NCBI GenBank assembly: GCA_963823675.1
Contig: CAWGMT010000015.1
Location: 372,001-436,000, forward strand
Length of the DNA: 64,000 nt
Direction: 5' to 3'
DNA from: CAWGMT01 sp963823675
GTDB taxonomy: Bacteria; Planctomycetota; Planctomycetia; Isosphaerales; Isosphaeraceae
The notes below the pieces were generated by a model. That model saw only the letters and a program-made list of their open reading frames with translations, did not search any database and was not told the origin of the DNA. Both the position numbers and the translations under genes were made by a program. The first letter of the stretch is position 1; every line of letters starts with the position of its first letter. Below, piece after piece: positions 51,134-60,156 of this stretch.

Positions 51134-51964
51134 GTGACGCCATCCCCAATCCGTGTCGGAGCAGTCAGTTACTTGAACGCGCGGCCTCTTTACCATGGGC
51201 TTGGCGAAATCGCACCCCAGGTTTGCTTGACGATGGATGTTCCGAGCCGGCTGGCCGAGCGACTGGCGGCTGGCGAGCTGGATGTGGCGTTGATCCCGTC
51301 GGTCGAATATCTGCGGGGCGTGGGTCGGGGCTACGAGATTCTGCCGGGTTTTGCGATCGCGGCCCGGGGAGCGGTGCGGAGTGTTAAGGTCTTCAGCCGA
51401 GTGCCCTGGGAGCGGGTCGAGCGACTGGCGCTCGATGCCGGCTCGCGGACCAGTCAGGTGTTGGCGAGGATCTGGCTCGATGCTTACCATGGTACTCGGC
51501 CGGAGCTGGTCGAGGAGTTGCCATTGGGTGTCTCGCCCCTGGAAAGTACGGCCGACGCCGTTCTGGTCATCGGCGACCGGGCGATGCGCGTGCCGCATGG
51601 GCCGTTCCGCGAGGTGGTCGACCTGGGCGAGGCCTGGTTCGAGCTGACCGGGCTGCCGTTTGTGTTTGCTCTCTGGGTGACGCGGCACGGGGTCGAGCTG
51701 GGCGATTTGCCGGAAGCCCTCGATCGGAGCCGGGCGTGGGGATTGAGCCAGGCGGCCGAGCTTGCCCGGATTCATGGGCTCCGGCTGGGACTCGATTTCG
51801 CAACCTGTTACGATTATCTGACACGGGTGTTGTCGTATGACCTCGGGCCCCCCGAGATCGCCGGACTGGAGCGATTCGCCGCGATGGCAGCCCGCCTCGG
51901 TCTGGCACCGGAAGGAGTGAGTCTTGTCTTTCACCGTCGCCGCGATCTTGCGCCGCGCCGTTGA
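51134..51964 (+). CDS. mqnA: chorismate dehydratase (menaquinone biosynthesis MqnA)
   Basis: 276 aa, first enzyme of the futalosine route, making 3-enolpyruvyl-benzoate from chorismate. Start GTG 51134 with GGAG about 10 nt upstream; an upstream ATG at 51080 lacks one. Family motifs: IRVGAVSYLNARPLYHGL, GELDVALIPSVEYLRG, LDAGSRTSQVLARIWL and GDRAMRVPHGPFREVVDLGE. Overlaps mqnC by 41 bp, so translation is coupled. Confidence 0.93.
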   Translation: MTPSPIRVGAVSYLNARPLYHGLGEIAPQVCLTMDVPSRLAERLAAGELDVALIPSVEYLRGVGRGYEILPGFAIAARGAVRSVKVFSRVPWERVERLALDAGSRTSQVLARIWLDAYHGTRPELVEELPLGVSPLESTADAVLVIGDRAMRVPHGPFREVVDLGEAWFELTGLPFVFALWVTRHGVELGDLPEALDRSRAWGLSQAAELARIHGLRLGLDFATCYDYLTRVLSYDLGPPEIAGLERFAAMAARLGLAPEGVSLVFHRRRDLAPRR

Positions 51965-53006
51965 CGGCGGGCGGTTGAGCTTCGACGAAGGAGTTGAGCT
52001 GTATCGGTCGGCACCGCTGCTTGAACTGGGCCGGGCGGCCGATCTCGTGTGCCGCCGGCTCCATCCCGAGCCGTATCGGACTTATAACATCGACCGCAAT
52101 ATCAACTACACCAACGTCTGCGCCGCGGTTTGCGATTTTTGTGCCTTTTACCGCAAGGTCGATGACGCGGACGCGTACGTGCTCGACCGCGACGTGCTGC
52201 TGGAGAAGATCCGCGAAACAGTCGCTCTGGGGGGCGATCAGATCCTGATGCAGGGGGGATTGCATCCCCATTTGAAGCTGGAGTGGTATGAAGACCTGCT
52301 GCGGGACCTCAAATCCCATTATCCCGAGGTCAACATTCACGGCTTCAGCGCGCCGGAGATTTACCACTTCACCAAGGTTTCACACTTGCCGCTGCGCGAG
52401 GTGCTCGCGCGCCTCAAGGATGCCGGGCTCGGCAGCCTGCCGGGGGGCGGCGCCGAGATCCTGGTCGATCGAGTGCGCCAGGAGATGACGCGGGGCAAGG
52501 TCATGACCGACAACTGGCTGGATGTGCATCGCGTCTGGCACGAATTGGGGGGCCGCTCGACGGCCACGATGATGTTCGGCCACATCGAGACGATCGAAGA
52601 GCGGGTCGAGCATTTCGAGCGGGTTCGCCGCCTTCAGGACCAGACCGGCGGCTTCACGGCCTTCATCTCGTGGACGTTTCAGCCCGATCACACCGACATG
52701 GCCGACATTCCGCCCGCCGGGGCGTTTGAGTATCTCAAGAACCAGGCCATCTCCCGGCTCTATCTCGACAACGTTGCCAACATCCAGTCTTCCTGGGTGA
52801 CTCAGGGCCAGAAGATCGGCCAGCTTGGCCTTTACTTCGGCGCCAACGACATGGGGAGCCTGATGATCGAGGAAAACGTGGTGTCGGCGGCCGGGACGGT
52901 GCACCACCTGACGCTCGATGAGATCAAGGGGGCAATCCGGGAAGCCGGCTACATTCCCCGCCAGCGTAACGTGTTCTATGACTACATCGACCGAGTTGTC
53001 GCGTGA
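51924..53006 (+). CDS. mqnC: cyclic dehypoxanthine futalosine synthase (MqnC), radical SAM
   Basis: 360 aa. TTG start at 51924 with GGAAGGAG upstream. The radical-SAM cluster motif is CAAVCDFCAF (C-x3-C-x2-C); GGDQILMQGGLHPHLKLEWY, SAPEIYHF and the C-terminal GGFTAFISWTFQPDHTDM are typical of MqnC. It cyclises dehypoxanthine futalosine in menaquinone synthesis. The stop overlaps the following ABC gene. Confidence 0.95.
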   Translation: MSFTVAAILRRAVDGGRLSFDEGVELYRSAPLLELGRAADLVCRRLHPEPYRTYNIDRNINYTNVCAAVCDFCAFYRKVDDADAYVLDRDVLLEKIRETVALGGDQILMQGGLHPHLKLEWYEDLLRDLKSHYPEVNIHGFSAPEIYHFTKVSHLPLREVLARLKDAGLGSLPGGGAEILVDRVRQEMTRGKVMTDNWLDVHRVWHELGGRSTATMMFGHIETIEERVEHFERVRRLQDQTGGFTAFISWTFQPDHTDMADIPPAGAFEYLKNQAISRLYLDNVANIQSSWVTQGQKIGQLGLYFGANDMGSLMIEENVVSAAGTVHHLTLDEIKGAIREAGYIPRQRNVFYDYIDRVVA

Positions 53007-53809
53007 TCCAGGTTGAAGGGCTTTACAAGCGTTTTCTCGACTATCAGCGGGGCTGGGTCACCGCGATCGCCGACATCTCCTTTGAGTGCGAGCCCGGCGC
53101 GATCTTCGGGCTGCTCGGGCCCAACGGGGCCGGCAAGACCACGACCCTGCGGATTTTGAGCACAGTGCTGCGCCCGACGCGCGGCCGGGCCATCGTGGCG
53201 GGGCATGACGTCCTGACCGATCCGCAGGCCGTGCGCTCGAGTATCGGCTACATGTCGGCAACCACCGGCATTTACGAACGCATGACCGCCTGGGAGATGG
53301 TCGAGTACTTCGGCCGGCTCTACGGCATCGCCCCGCATGCACTCAAGCCACGAATGGAGACGATCTTCGATTGGCTCCAGATGAACGACTTCCGCGACGT
53401 CCTCGGCTCCAAGATGTCAACCGGAATGAAACAGAAGGTCTCGATCGCGCGGACGATCGTTCACGATCCTCCGGTCCTGATCTTCGACGAGCCGACAACG
53501 GGACTCGACGTCCTGGTGGCGCGCGCCGTTCTGCAGAAGATCATCGAGCTGCGGGACATGGGCAAGACGATCCTCTTTTCGACGCACGCGATGCACGAGG
53601 TCGCCAGGCTCTGCTCGAAAGTCGCGATCATTCACAAGGGCCGGCTGCAGGCGGCGGGTGCGCCTCGCGAGCTGTTGGCACGGTTTGACCAACCGGATCT
53701 GGAAGAGCTATTCTTCTACTTGGTCGAGCTCGCCGAATCCCGGTCTGGCGGCGCGGAATGCGGCCCGGCGAGCGCGAATGAGCACAACGGTCAAGTTGAT
53801 TGGTCATAG
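53003..53809 (+). CDS. ABC transporter ATP-binding protein (NatA-like)
   Basis: 268 aa, GTG start overlapping the mqnC stop. Walker A LLGPNGAGKTTT, signature MSTGMKQKVS, Walker B VLIFDEPTTGLDVLV and switch His FSTHAMHEVA. Similar to NatA of Na+ export systems, paired with the fused permease 33 bp downstream. Substrate unknown; its position inside the menaquinone gene cluster is probably positional only. Confidence 0.9.
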   Translation: MIQVEGLYKRFLDYQRGWVTAIADISFECEPGAIFGLLGPNGAGKTTTLRILSTVLRPTRGRAIVAGHDVLTDPQAVRSSIGYMSATTGIYERMTAWEMVEYFGRLYGIAPHALKPRMETIFDWLQMNDFRDVLGSKMSTGMKQKVSIARTIVHDPPVLIFDEPTTGLDVLVARAVLQKIIELRDMGKTILFSTHAMHEVARLCSKVAIIHKGRLQAAGAPRELLARFDQPDLEELFFYLVELAESRSGGAECGPASANEHNGQVDWS

Positions 53810-53842
53810 AGATCCGGCTCGTGAGCCGATGGCGGGGCCAAG

Positions 53843-56021
53843 ATGAGCTGGTCGAATCTATATGTGATCTTCCGCCGCGAAGTGCGCGACCAGATCCGCG
53901 ACCGGCGCACCCTGTTCATGATCTTCGTGTTGCCGCTCTTGCTCTATCCGATGCTGGTGTTCGGCATCATCCAGGTCGTGTCGGCGATGGAGCAGAAGCC
54001 GCGCACGGTCGTGGTTGTGGGCCCGGAGCATCTGCCTGGGAAGTTTCCTCTTCTCGAGCCGGACGGCCGCCGGTTCAATCCCGCGCTATTCGATTCGCCG
54101 GCCGAATCCGAGCGGCTGGTGGTCCGACTGGAGCCGGACGCGCCGCCCTGGAACGACCCGCGCCAGGCCGAGCTGGCGATCCGTGGCGGCCTGGCATCGG
54201 CGGTGATGTTGATTCCCGCCAACCTCTCCGAGCAGCTCAAGCGCGACGGCAACATCTCGATTCCCATCAAGTACAACAGCATCGACGAGCCAAGCCAGAT
54301 CACGGGCTTGCGGCTCAAGGAGATGCTCGAGCGGTGGCGGAAAAGCATCGTCGCTTCCCGGTTGAAGCGCGATCAAAAGACCCAGAGCTATACCGAGCCC
54401 ATCACGGTGAAATCCGAGGATGTCGCGACCGCCAGCGAGGTCGGCGGTAACGTCTGGAGCCGGCTTTTCCCGTTCTTGCTGGTCATGATGTCGCTCACGG
54501 GCGCCTTCTATCCCGCCGTCGATCTCTGCGCCGGTGAGAAGGAACGCGGGACGATGGAGACGCTCTTGATCAGTCCGGCGAGCCGGGCCGAGATCGTGGC
54601 GGGCAAGTTCCTGACGATCATGCTGGCCAGCGTGATCACCGCGTTTTTGAATCTGCTCAGCATGGGATTGACGGGAATCCAGCTTGCCAACCGCTTCGGC
54701 GGGATCGCGCTGGCGCCGGGCCGCCGGCCGATGGTTTCGGCGCTCACTCCGCCGACCATGCAAGCCGCGTTCTGGATGATCGTGCTCTTGATCCCGCTGG
54801 CGGCGTTCTTCAGCGCGGTCTGTCTGGCCCTGGCCATTCTGGCGCGAAGCATGAAGGAAGGCCAGTACTACATGACGCCGCTTTACCTGGTCTGTATTCC
54901 CCTGGTTTTCCTCACGCTGGCGCCCGAGATCGAGCTCAACCTATTCATCAGCTTGCTGCCGATCACGGGGGTGGCGCTTTTGTTGAAGGCCCTGATCCTC
55001 GAGAAGTACGACGTGGCCGCGCGGTTTTTCTTGCCGGTCATGATTCCGACCCTGGTCTATGCGGCGGTCGCGCTCCGCTGGGCGGTCGATCAGTTTCAGC
55101 GTGAGGAGGTGCTGTTCCGGGAGGCCGAGCGGTTCAGCGTGGGGTCGTGGCTGCGCCATCTCGTCCGCGACCGGGAGCCGACTCCGACGGGCGGACAGGC
55201 GACGCTCTGCTTCGCGCTCGATCCTGAGCGCTTCATGGTTCCTCCTGCAATACCTGCCGAGCATGGGCGAGTATGCCGATCTCTTGAGCGTGGTGGTCGG
55301 GCAGGCCGTGATCCTGATCGTGCCGGTCGGCATGGCGGTCATTCTGACCTCCTCGCCCCGGCGGACGCTTCGCCTCGAGTGGCCCATGGCGCGCTATCTC
55401 GGCCTGGCCGTCGCGCTTGTGATCGCGCTCAATCCGCTCATCAATGAGCTGCGCCCGCTGGTCGAGTGGCTTTTTCCGATCTCGAGCGTGGTCAAGGAGT
55501 CGCTGGGAAAGATCATGGCACAGGCGCCGAATGCGGCGATCGCGGTCCTGGTTTTTGCCCTGATCCCGGCGATTTGCGAGGAAGTCGCCTTCCGCGGTTT
55601 GATTCTCTCCGCGCTCGAGCGGCAGCACCGGACTCGCTCGGCGATCTTGCTGTCAGCCTTGATGTTTGGCTTCCTGCACGTCCTGCTGAGCCTGTTCCAG
55701 CAGCTATTCAACGCGACGCTCTTGGGAATCGTGCTGGGTTTGCTGGCGGTCCGGAGCCGGAGCATTCTTCCCGGCATCGTCTTTCACTTCTTGAACAACG
55801 CCTTCGCGGTCCTCCTGGGCTTCGTGGTGGCCTCGGGAAGGGCGAGCTCGGTCCTGGATTGGATCTATCGCAACCCGGCGGACGGGCTTTATCATGGGGG
55901 CTGGATCGTGGCGAGCGCGGTCGTTTCGCCGCTGCTACTGTATTATCTCGCGAGACCGCGGATTCAACGGGTTGGAACGGCCGCCCACGTCGGGGCCGGA
56001 TCGGTCGAAGCCACTTGCTGA
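53843..56021 (+). pseudogene. ABC-2 permease (NatB-like) fused to CPBP intramembrane protease, one frameshift
   Basis: About 725 codons. The first part is a NatB-like permease: N-terminal REVRDQIRDRRTLFMIFVLP, a periplasmic domain, then AGEKERGTMETLLISPASRA and several helices. The coding signal shifts frame near 55,225. The second part (FLLQYLPSMGEYADLLSVVV) continues into a CPBP (Abi) family membrane metalloprotease with motif 1 ICEEVAFRGLI (E-E-x-x-x-R), motif 2 MFGFLHVLLS and motif 3 HFLNNAFA. Permease-CPBP fusions are known in planctomycetes. It pairs with the upstream ATPase. Confidence 0.85.
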
Positions 56022-56110
56022 TCGCGATCCGCCGGCTCTCAAACAGGAAGACGTCAGGGAATGAACCGCTTGCCCCGCTCATGACGGGCGTGTACCACGG
56101 GAGACGCCCG

Positions 56111-57376
56111 ATGAGACGGGACACGATCACAATCGGTGCGCGTTATGTCTATCCGGTCGAGGAGCCGCCGATCCAGGATGGCTGCGTGACCATCGAGCGC
56201 GGGCGAATCGCCTGGGTGGGCGGGTCGACTGAGCGCACCTGCGATCTCGACCTGGGGAACGTGGCGCTCGTTCCGGGTTTCGTCAACGCCCACACGCATC
56301 TCGAGCTGGATTCGCTCAGGCAGGATGGACAGCGCCCGGGTGCAGTCGAGGACGAGGTCTCGTGGCTGCGGCACGTGGTCGAGCAGCGCAAGGGCGGTAC
56401 CGAGGACCGGCTACGCCAAACGGTGGCGCGGAACGTGAAGGCCGCGATCGATGCGGGCACGACCTTCCTGGCCGACACGACGACCGCCGGGCTCTCCTGG
56501 GACATGGTTGCCGCGGCACCCCTGCGGGCGGTGGTCTTTGCCGAGCTGATCGGTCTAAGACGGATCAGGGGCCTCCAAACCAGCGAGGCCGCCTGGAGCT
56601 GGCTCGGCTCGGTCCGTCCCGAGGCCCAGGTCGCCGCCTGCGCGCGGCCGGGATTGAGCCCCCATGCACCGTACAGCACTTCGGGCTGGCTCTACTACCA
56701 GGCGGCCGCCAGCCGCAGGCCGCTATCCACTCACTTAGCCGAGATGCCCGAGGAGCTCCGGCTCCTGCGCCATCGCGACGGCCCGCTGCGCCGCTTCCTC
56801 GAAGATCTCGACGCCTGGGACGACGACTGGGAGCCGATCGGTCCGCGCCCCGCCGACTACGTGCGCCGCGGCGAGCTCCGCCGCGCCGACTGGCTCATCG
56901 CTCACGGAACCTACCTCGAGCCCGACGATTTCTGGCAGCTCAGGCCGGAAGCGGCCCCCGACGGCCACCGCGTGGCGATCGCCTTTTGCCCCAGAACGCA
57001 CGCCCGCTTCGGACATGCGCCGCATCCTTACCGCGCCCTCCTGGAACGGGGAGTGATCGTCTGCCTGGGGACCGACAGCCTGGCCTCCAGCGACAGCCTG
57101 AATGTACTCGACGAGCTTCGATTCCTCCACGGCCGCGACGAGTCGCTCTCGGGTGAGCTCCTCTTGACCATGGCGACCCTGTTCGGTGCGTGGGCCCTTC
57201 GCGCCGACACGACGACCGGGAGCCTCAAGCCCGGTAAATCGGCCGACCTCGCCGTGGTTTCGTTGCCAGAACGTGACGAGCCCGACCCGTACGCCTTGCT
57301 ACTCGAATCCGACCTTCCGGTCGTCGCCACCGTGTTCGAGGGAGACTTCGTGAGCGGCCGCTGGACTTGCGCGTGA
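56111..57376 (+). CDS. amidohydrolase, possibly aminodeoxyfutalosine deaminase (MqnX)
   Basis: 421 aa metal-dependent hydrolase of the chlorohydrolase/deaminase group. Metal and catalytic motifs: VNAHTHLELD, SPHAPYSTS, STHLAEMPEE, LIAHGTYL and CLGTDSLASSDSLNVLDE, with the N- and C-terminal beta pieces of the composite domain. Members of this group include MqnX, which deaminates aminodeoxyfutalosine in the futalosine route. Because mqnA and mqnC lie upstream on the same strand, MqnX is the best guess, but other purine or guanidine deaminases cannot be excluded. Intact. Confidence 0.8.
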   Translation: MRRDTITIGARYVYPVEEPPIQDGCVTIERGRIAWVGGSTERTCDLDLGNVALVPGFVNAHTHLELDSLRQDGQRPGAVEDEVSWLRHVVEQRKGGTEDRLRQTVARNVKAAIDAGTTFLADTTTAGLSWDMVAAAPLRAVVFAELIGLRRIRGLQTSEAAWSWLGSVRPEAQVAACARPGLSPHAPYSTSGWLYYQAAASRRPLSTHLAEMPEELRLLRHRDGPLRRFLEDLDAWDDDWEPIGPRPADYVRRGELRRADWLIAHGTYLEPDDFWQLRPEAAPDGHRVAIAFCPRTHARFGHAPHPYRALLERGVIVCLGTDSLASSDSLNVLDELRFLHGRDESLSGELLLTMATLFGAWALRADTTTGSLKPGKSADLAVVSLPERDEPDPYALLLESDLPVVATVFEGDFVSGRWTCA

Positions 57377-57400
57377 GCGGGCGGGTCGCTAAATCACCTT

Positions 57401-57517
57401 GCACGATCACGGGAGGGCGAGCCTCCCGGCGAGCCAATCCCGCGGGCGGCTCGGACGGAGAGCGCGCATCCCGGCGCGACGCTTCGGGTACCCGTCTCCC
57501 GAGCGGCTCGGACGGAG
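57401..57517. repeat. dispersed repeat, copy 2, plus short direct repeats
   Basis: Starts GCACGAT; hairpin GGGAGG-GCGAG-CCTCCC at 57411-57427, then GGCGAGCC. Two direct copies of CGGCTCGGACGGAG follow (57447-57460 and 57504-57517). The first 50 bp match 16812-16860. Confidence 0.5.
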
Positions 57518-57553
57518 CCTCGCCCCCCATGATCAGGAACGCCCGGTTCGAGC

Positions 57554-58741
57554 TCAAGACGCAGGCGGCGAATCGCTGGCCGCCGACTGCTCATCGGTCG
57601 CGGCTTGAAGCGGGCTGCTCGCACTCGTGGGCGGAGCGACCGGCAGCTCGATCTCGGTCCAGGGAGTGCCGTCGACGTCGTTGCGCAGCCACAGATAAAG
57701 CAAGGCCGACGACGACCAGGTGAAACTGTAAACCCAGCCATGAGCGAGCACTCGGACGGTTGCGAGCCAGAAAGTGTGAAGTACGGTGGCGACGGTGCCG
57801 CCAGCGGGCTCGGCACCCGAGAAGAGCGGCCCGATCAGATCGAGAGGAGCGGTCAGTGCCAGGCTCCAGGCGGTCAGTCGGACCACTCCCGCGGCGAGCA
57901 GCTCGATGAGCACCAACCCGACGAATCCCTGAAGCGCGATCGGCAACAGCAGTACCGCCAGGGCACCCAGCCGCTGGCTCAAGTAGCTGAACGACCGGCT
58001 CAGGGCGTCGAGAGCATCGTCGGCCCCGGCGGCCACGGCGGCGTGCAACAAGGGCCAGCCAGCGACCAACCCGGCCGCCAGCATCATCATGACCAGTCCC
58101 AAGAAGAGCGGAATGAAGAGCAAGATCCCAGCCAGCGGCGGGCCAACCAGCGGCACGCGGTAGAGCGCCCCGAGCGCCGCGGCGACCAGGGCACAGAACA
58201 GCACTCCCAGCAAGGGACAAAGCGGCGCCAGGAACAAAGGAACGGCCGAGCCGGAGGCAAACTGGAGCGCTTCGGCGATCGCCAGCTTGCGCTGCTTGGC
58301 GATCTGCACCAGCGCGATCCGGGCAATGGCTCCGCCGCAGATTCCCCAGATCGCGAAGAGCAACAGCAATCCGATCAGCCCGTGCAGCATCCTTCCCCAA
58401 CTGCCGCCAGGCTCGACCAGGGCCCAGAGCGGCGAAACCAGGAGCCGGAACGGCTCCAGCAGCCGCTCGGTCGCGAACCGGCCCAAGCTCTCCGCGCCGA
58501 CTGAGCCGAGAGGGCGCACGCCGGCGACCCCCGACGTCCAGGAAAGCTCGGGCGTGGCGTCAGCCGAGGCCGGGAGCACCCAGTCCAGAATCGACCAGCC
58601 GAGCTGGAGCAGGACCAATCCCGCCGCCGCCACCATCACCTTCCTGAGATCAAAAGCCAGCCGAATCGCGCTCAAGAGCCGAAGCCCAGGAAAATGCCGA
58701 AGCACCAGAGCTCGATCCAGATTCAAGACCTCGCCAACCAC
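57554..58741 (-). CDS. polytopic membrane protein of unknown function
   Basis: 395 aa. Six to seven hydrophobic segments (VMVAAAGLVLLQLGWSILDW, then LLLLFAIWGICGGAIARIAL, then VPLFLAPLCPLLGVLFCALV). FAIWGICGGAIARIA is a motif of a planctomycete-wide membrane family. The C-terminal tail is Ser/Ala-rich and soluble. Downstream of manA on the same strand, about 95 bp apart. Confidence 0.75.
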   Translation of the reverse strand: MVGEVLNLDRALVLRHFPGLRLLSAIRLAFDLRKVMVAAAGLVLLQLGWSILDWVLPASADATPELSWTSGVAGVRPLGSVGAESLGRFATERLLEPFRLLVSPLWALVEPGGSWGRMLHGLIGLLLLFAIWGICGGAIARIALVQIAKQRKLAIAEALQFASGSAVPLFLAPLCPLLGVLFCALVAAALGALYRVPLVGPPLAGILLFIPLFLGLVMMMLAAGLVAGWPLLHAAVAAGADDALDALSRSFSYLSQRLGALAVLLLPIALQGFVGLVLIELLAAGVVRLTAWSLALTAPLDLIGPLFSGAEPAGGTVATVLHTFWLATVRVLAHGWVYSFTWSSSALLYLWLRNDVDGTPWTEIELPVAPPTSASSPLQAATDEQSAASDSPPAS

Positions 58742-58835
58742 ATCCTTCTCCTTGCTTGTTCGCTTGCCGGTTCCTCGCCAGTGAATCTCCAGGTTCGCGG
58801 CCGCCTGGTGACACCGCCGCGTGTGTCATCAAGAG

Positions 58836-59822
58836 TCAAGGAACCACACAGCTCAAAACCACGGCGCTGCCGTCGGGGATGAGCTCGCATTCTCCGACGC
58901 TCGCGGGAAGCAACAGCGTCTGGCCGAAATCGAGCCGCACCGGTTCTCCCACGCTCGTGACGTCGCAACGGCCTTCCAGACCCATGAGGATCGTGAACCG
59001 GTCGGAACGGCCCACTGTCGCAGTTCCGTTGATTGAAAGCCGCTCGAGCGCAAAATAGGCCGATCGCGCCAGTCGCTCGCAAATGCCGCGAGCGATCGGC
59101 TCGACCCGAGGCCGGATCGGATCGACCGGTCCCCGGTCGAACCTGATCGACTCCATGGCCTGGGGCAGGTGCAGCGCCCGGGGCGTGCCATCGGGCTGAA
59201 GCCGGCCCCAGTCATAGACCCGGAAAGTGGCATCCGACATTTGCTGGATTTCCGCCAGCAGCACGCCTGCCCCGATCGCGTGGACGGTTCCCGCGTCGAT
59301 CAGAATACAGTCTCCACGCTTGGCCTCAAAAGAGTGGAGCAGCGCCTCGACGCTTCCACTCCGGATCGCCTTCTCGAATTCATCGGGGCCGACCCCGGAT
59401 TTCAGGCCGGAATAGATCAAACTGCCGGGCGCAGCGTCCAGGATCACCCAGGTCTCGGTCTTGCCATTGTCGCCCGCCAGCCGGCGGCCGGTTTCCTGGT
59501 CGGGATGCACCTGAACCGACAGAACCTGATTGGCATCGATGAACTTGACGAGCAGCGGAAATTGCTCGCACGGTCCGAGATCGCCGCCCAGCAGTTCCGG
59601 GCCGCGATCTCTCACCAGGTCGCGGAGCGTGCTGCCGGTAAGCGGCCCTTCCTGAACGATGCTCACCGCATCGTGATAGTCCGAGAGCTCCCAGCTTTCC
59701 GCATAGTCCGCGGCGTCGCCGATCGGCTTGTGCAAGACCGTTCCCAGACGATTGCCTCCCCAGATCAATCGGCGCAAGATGGGCCGAAATCGCAACGGAT
59801 AAAGCGGGACCACTCTCTTCAC
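58836..59822 (-). CDS. manA: mannose-6-phosphate isomerase, class I
   Basis: 328 aa cupin enzyme interconverting mannose-6-P and fructose-6-P. Motifs: LIWGGNRLGTVLHKPIGD, SVQVHPDQETGRRL, KTETWVILDA, CILIDAGTVHAIGAG and LLAEIQQMSDATFRVYDWGR; the zinc His/Gln/Glu/His set is recognisable. GTG start at 59822; a second GTG at 59813 is better spaced from AGGTGAAG and may be the real start. Probably feeds GDP-mannose synthesis. Confidence 0.93.
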   Translation of the reverse strand: MKRVVPLYPLRFRPILRRLIWGGNRLGTVLHKPIGDAADYAESWELSDYHDAVSIVQEGPLTGSTLRDLVRDRGPELLGGDLGPCEQFPLLVKFIDANQVLSVQVHPDQETGRRLAGDNGKTETWVILDAAPGSLIYSGLKSGVGPDEFEKAIRSGSVEALLHSFEAKRGDCILIDAGTVHAIGAGVLLAEIQQMSDATFRVYDWGRLQPDGTPRALHLPQAMESIRFDRGPVDPIRPRVEPIARGICERLARSAYFALERLSINGTATVGRSDRFTILMGLEGRCDVTSVGEPVRLDFGQTLLLPASVGECELIPDGSAVVLSCVVP

Positions 59823-59919
59823 CTGTGAAATCCGATCCTTCTGGCCAAGGGGAACCGCAGAAAGGCTGAGGGCGATATTCGCTCTCCTACCCGGCGAGCC
59901 GCGCCGGCCGCCGCCTATG

Positions 59920-59962
59920 ATCGGACCGATCGGTCAAATCGTTCATATCGGTCGGATCGGAC
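59920..59962. promoter_or_regulatory. four ATCGG(A/T)C words spaced 9-18-9
   Basis: ATCGGAC/ATCGGTC words begin at 59920, 59929, 59947 and 59956. The 9-bp phasing is regular enough to suggest a multi-site operator in this divergent region. Confidence 0.35.
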
Positions 59963-60040
59963 GCAGCCGCCGATCCGCGGAGCTTCTAGCGGTGTCACGT
60001 AGCCCTTTTTACGGTTCGGCATGGGCGGTGTCTACCCGAG

Positions 60041-60070
60041 TTGTCGATCGTGGCGGAGCCCTGATACGAT
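60041..60070 (+). promoter_or_regulatory. possible promoter of the MFS gene
   Basis: TTGTCG (60041-60046), 18-nt spacer, TACGAT (60065-60070), about 85 bp before the GTG start. Confidence 0.35.
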
Positions 60071-60156
60071 AAGCCGCCCGGCCGGGACTCTACGGCCCGC
60101 TCGCCGGCGGGGCCAAGTGCTCGCCGATTCTGTCTACGCCCTGGAAAAAATCCGCT

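Larger units (their letters stand above)
59823..60156. other. divergent intergenic region with phased ATCGG words
   Basis: 334 bp between manA and the MFS gene. Holds the four-word cluster at 59920-59962 and a promoter candidate at 60041; nothing else recognised. Confidence 0.4.
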
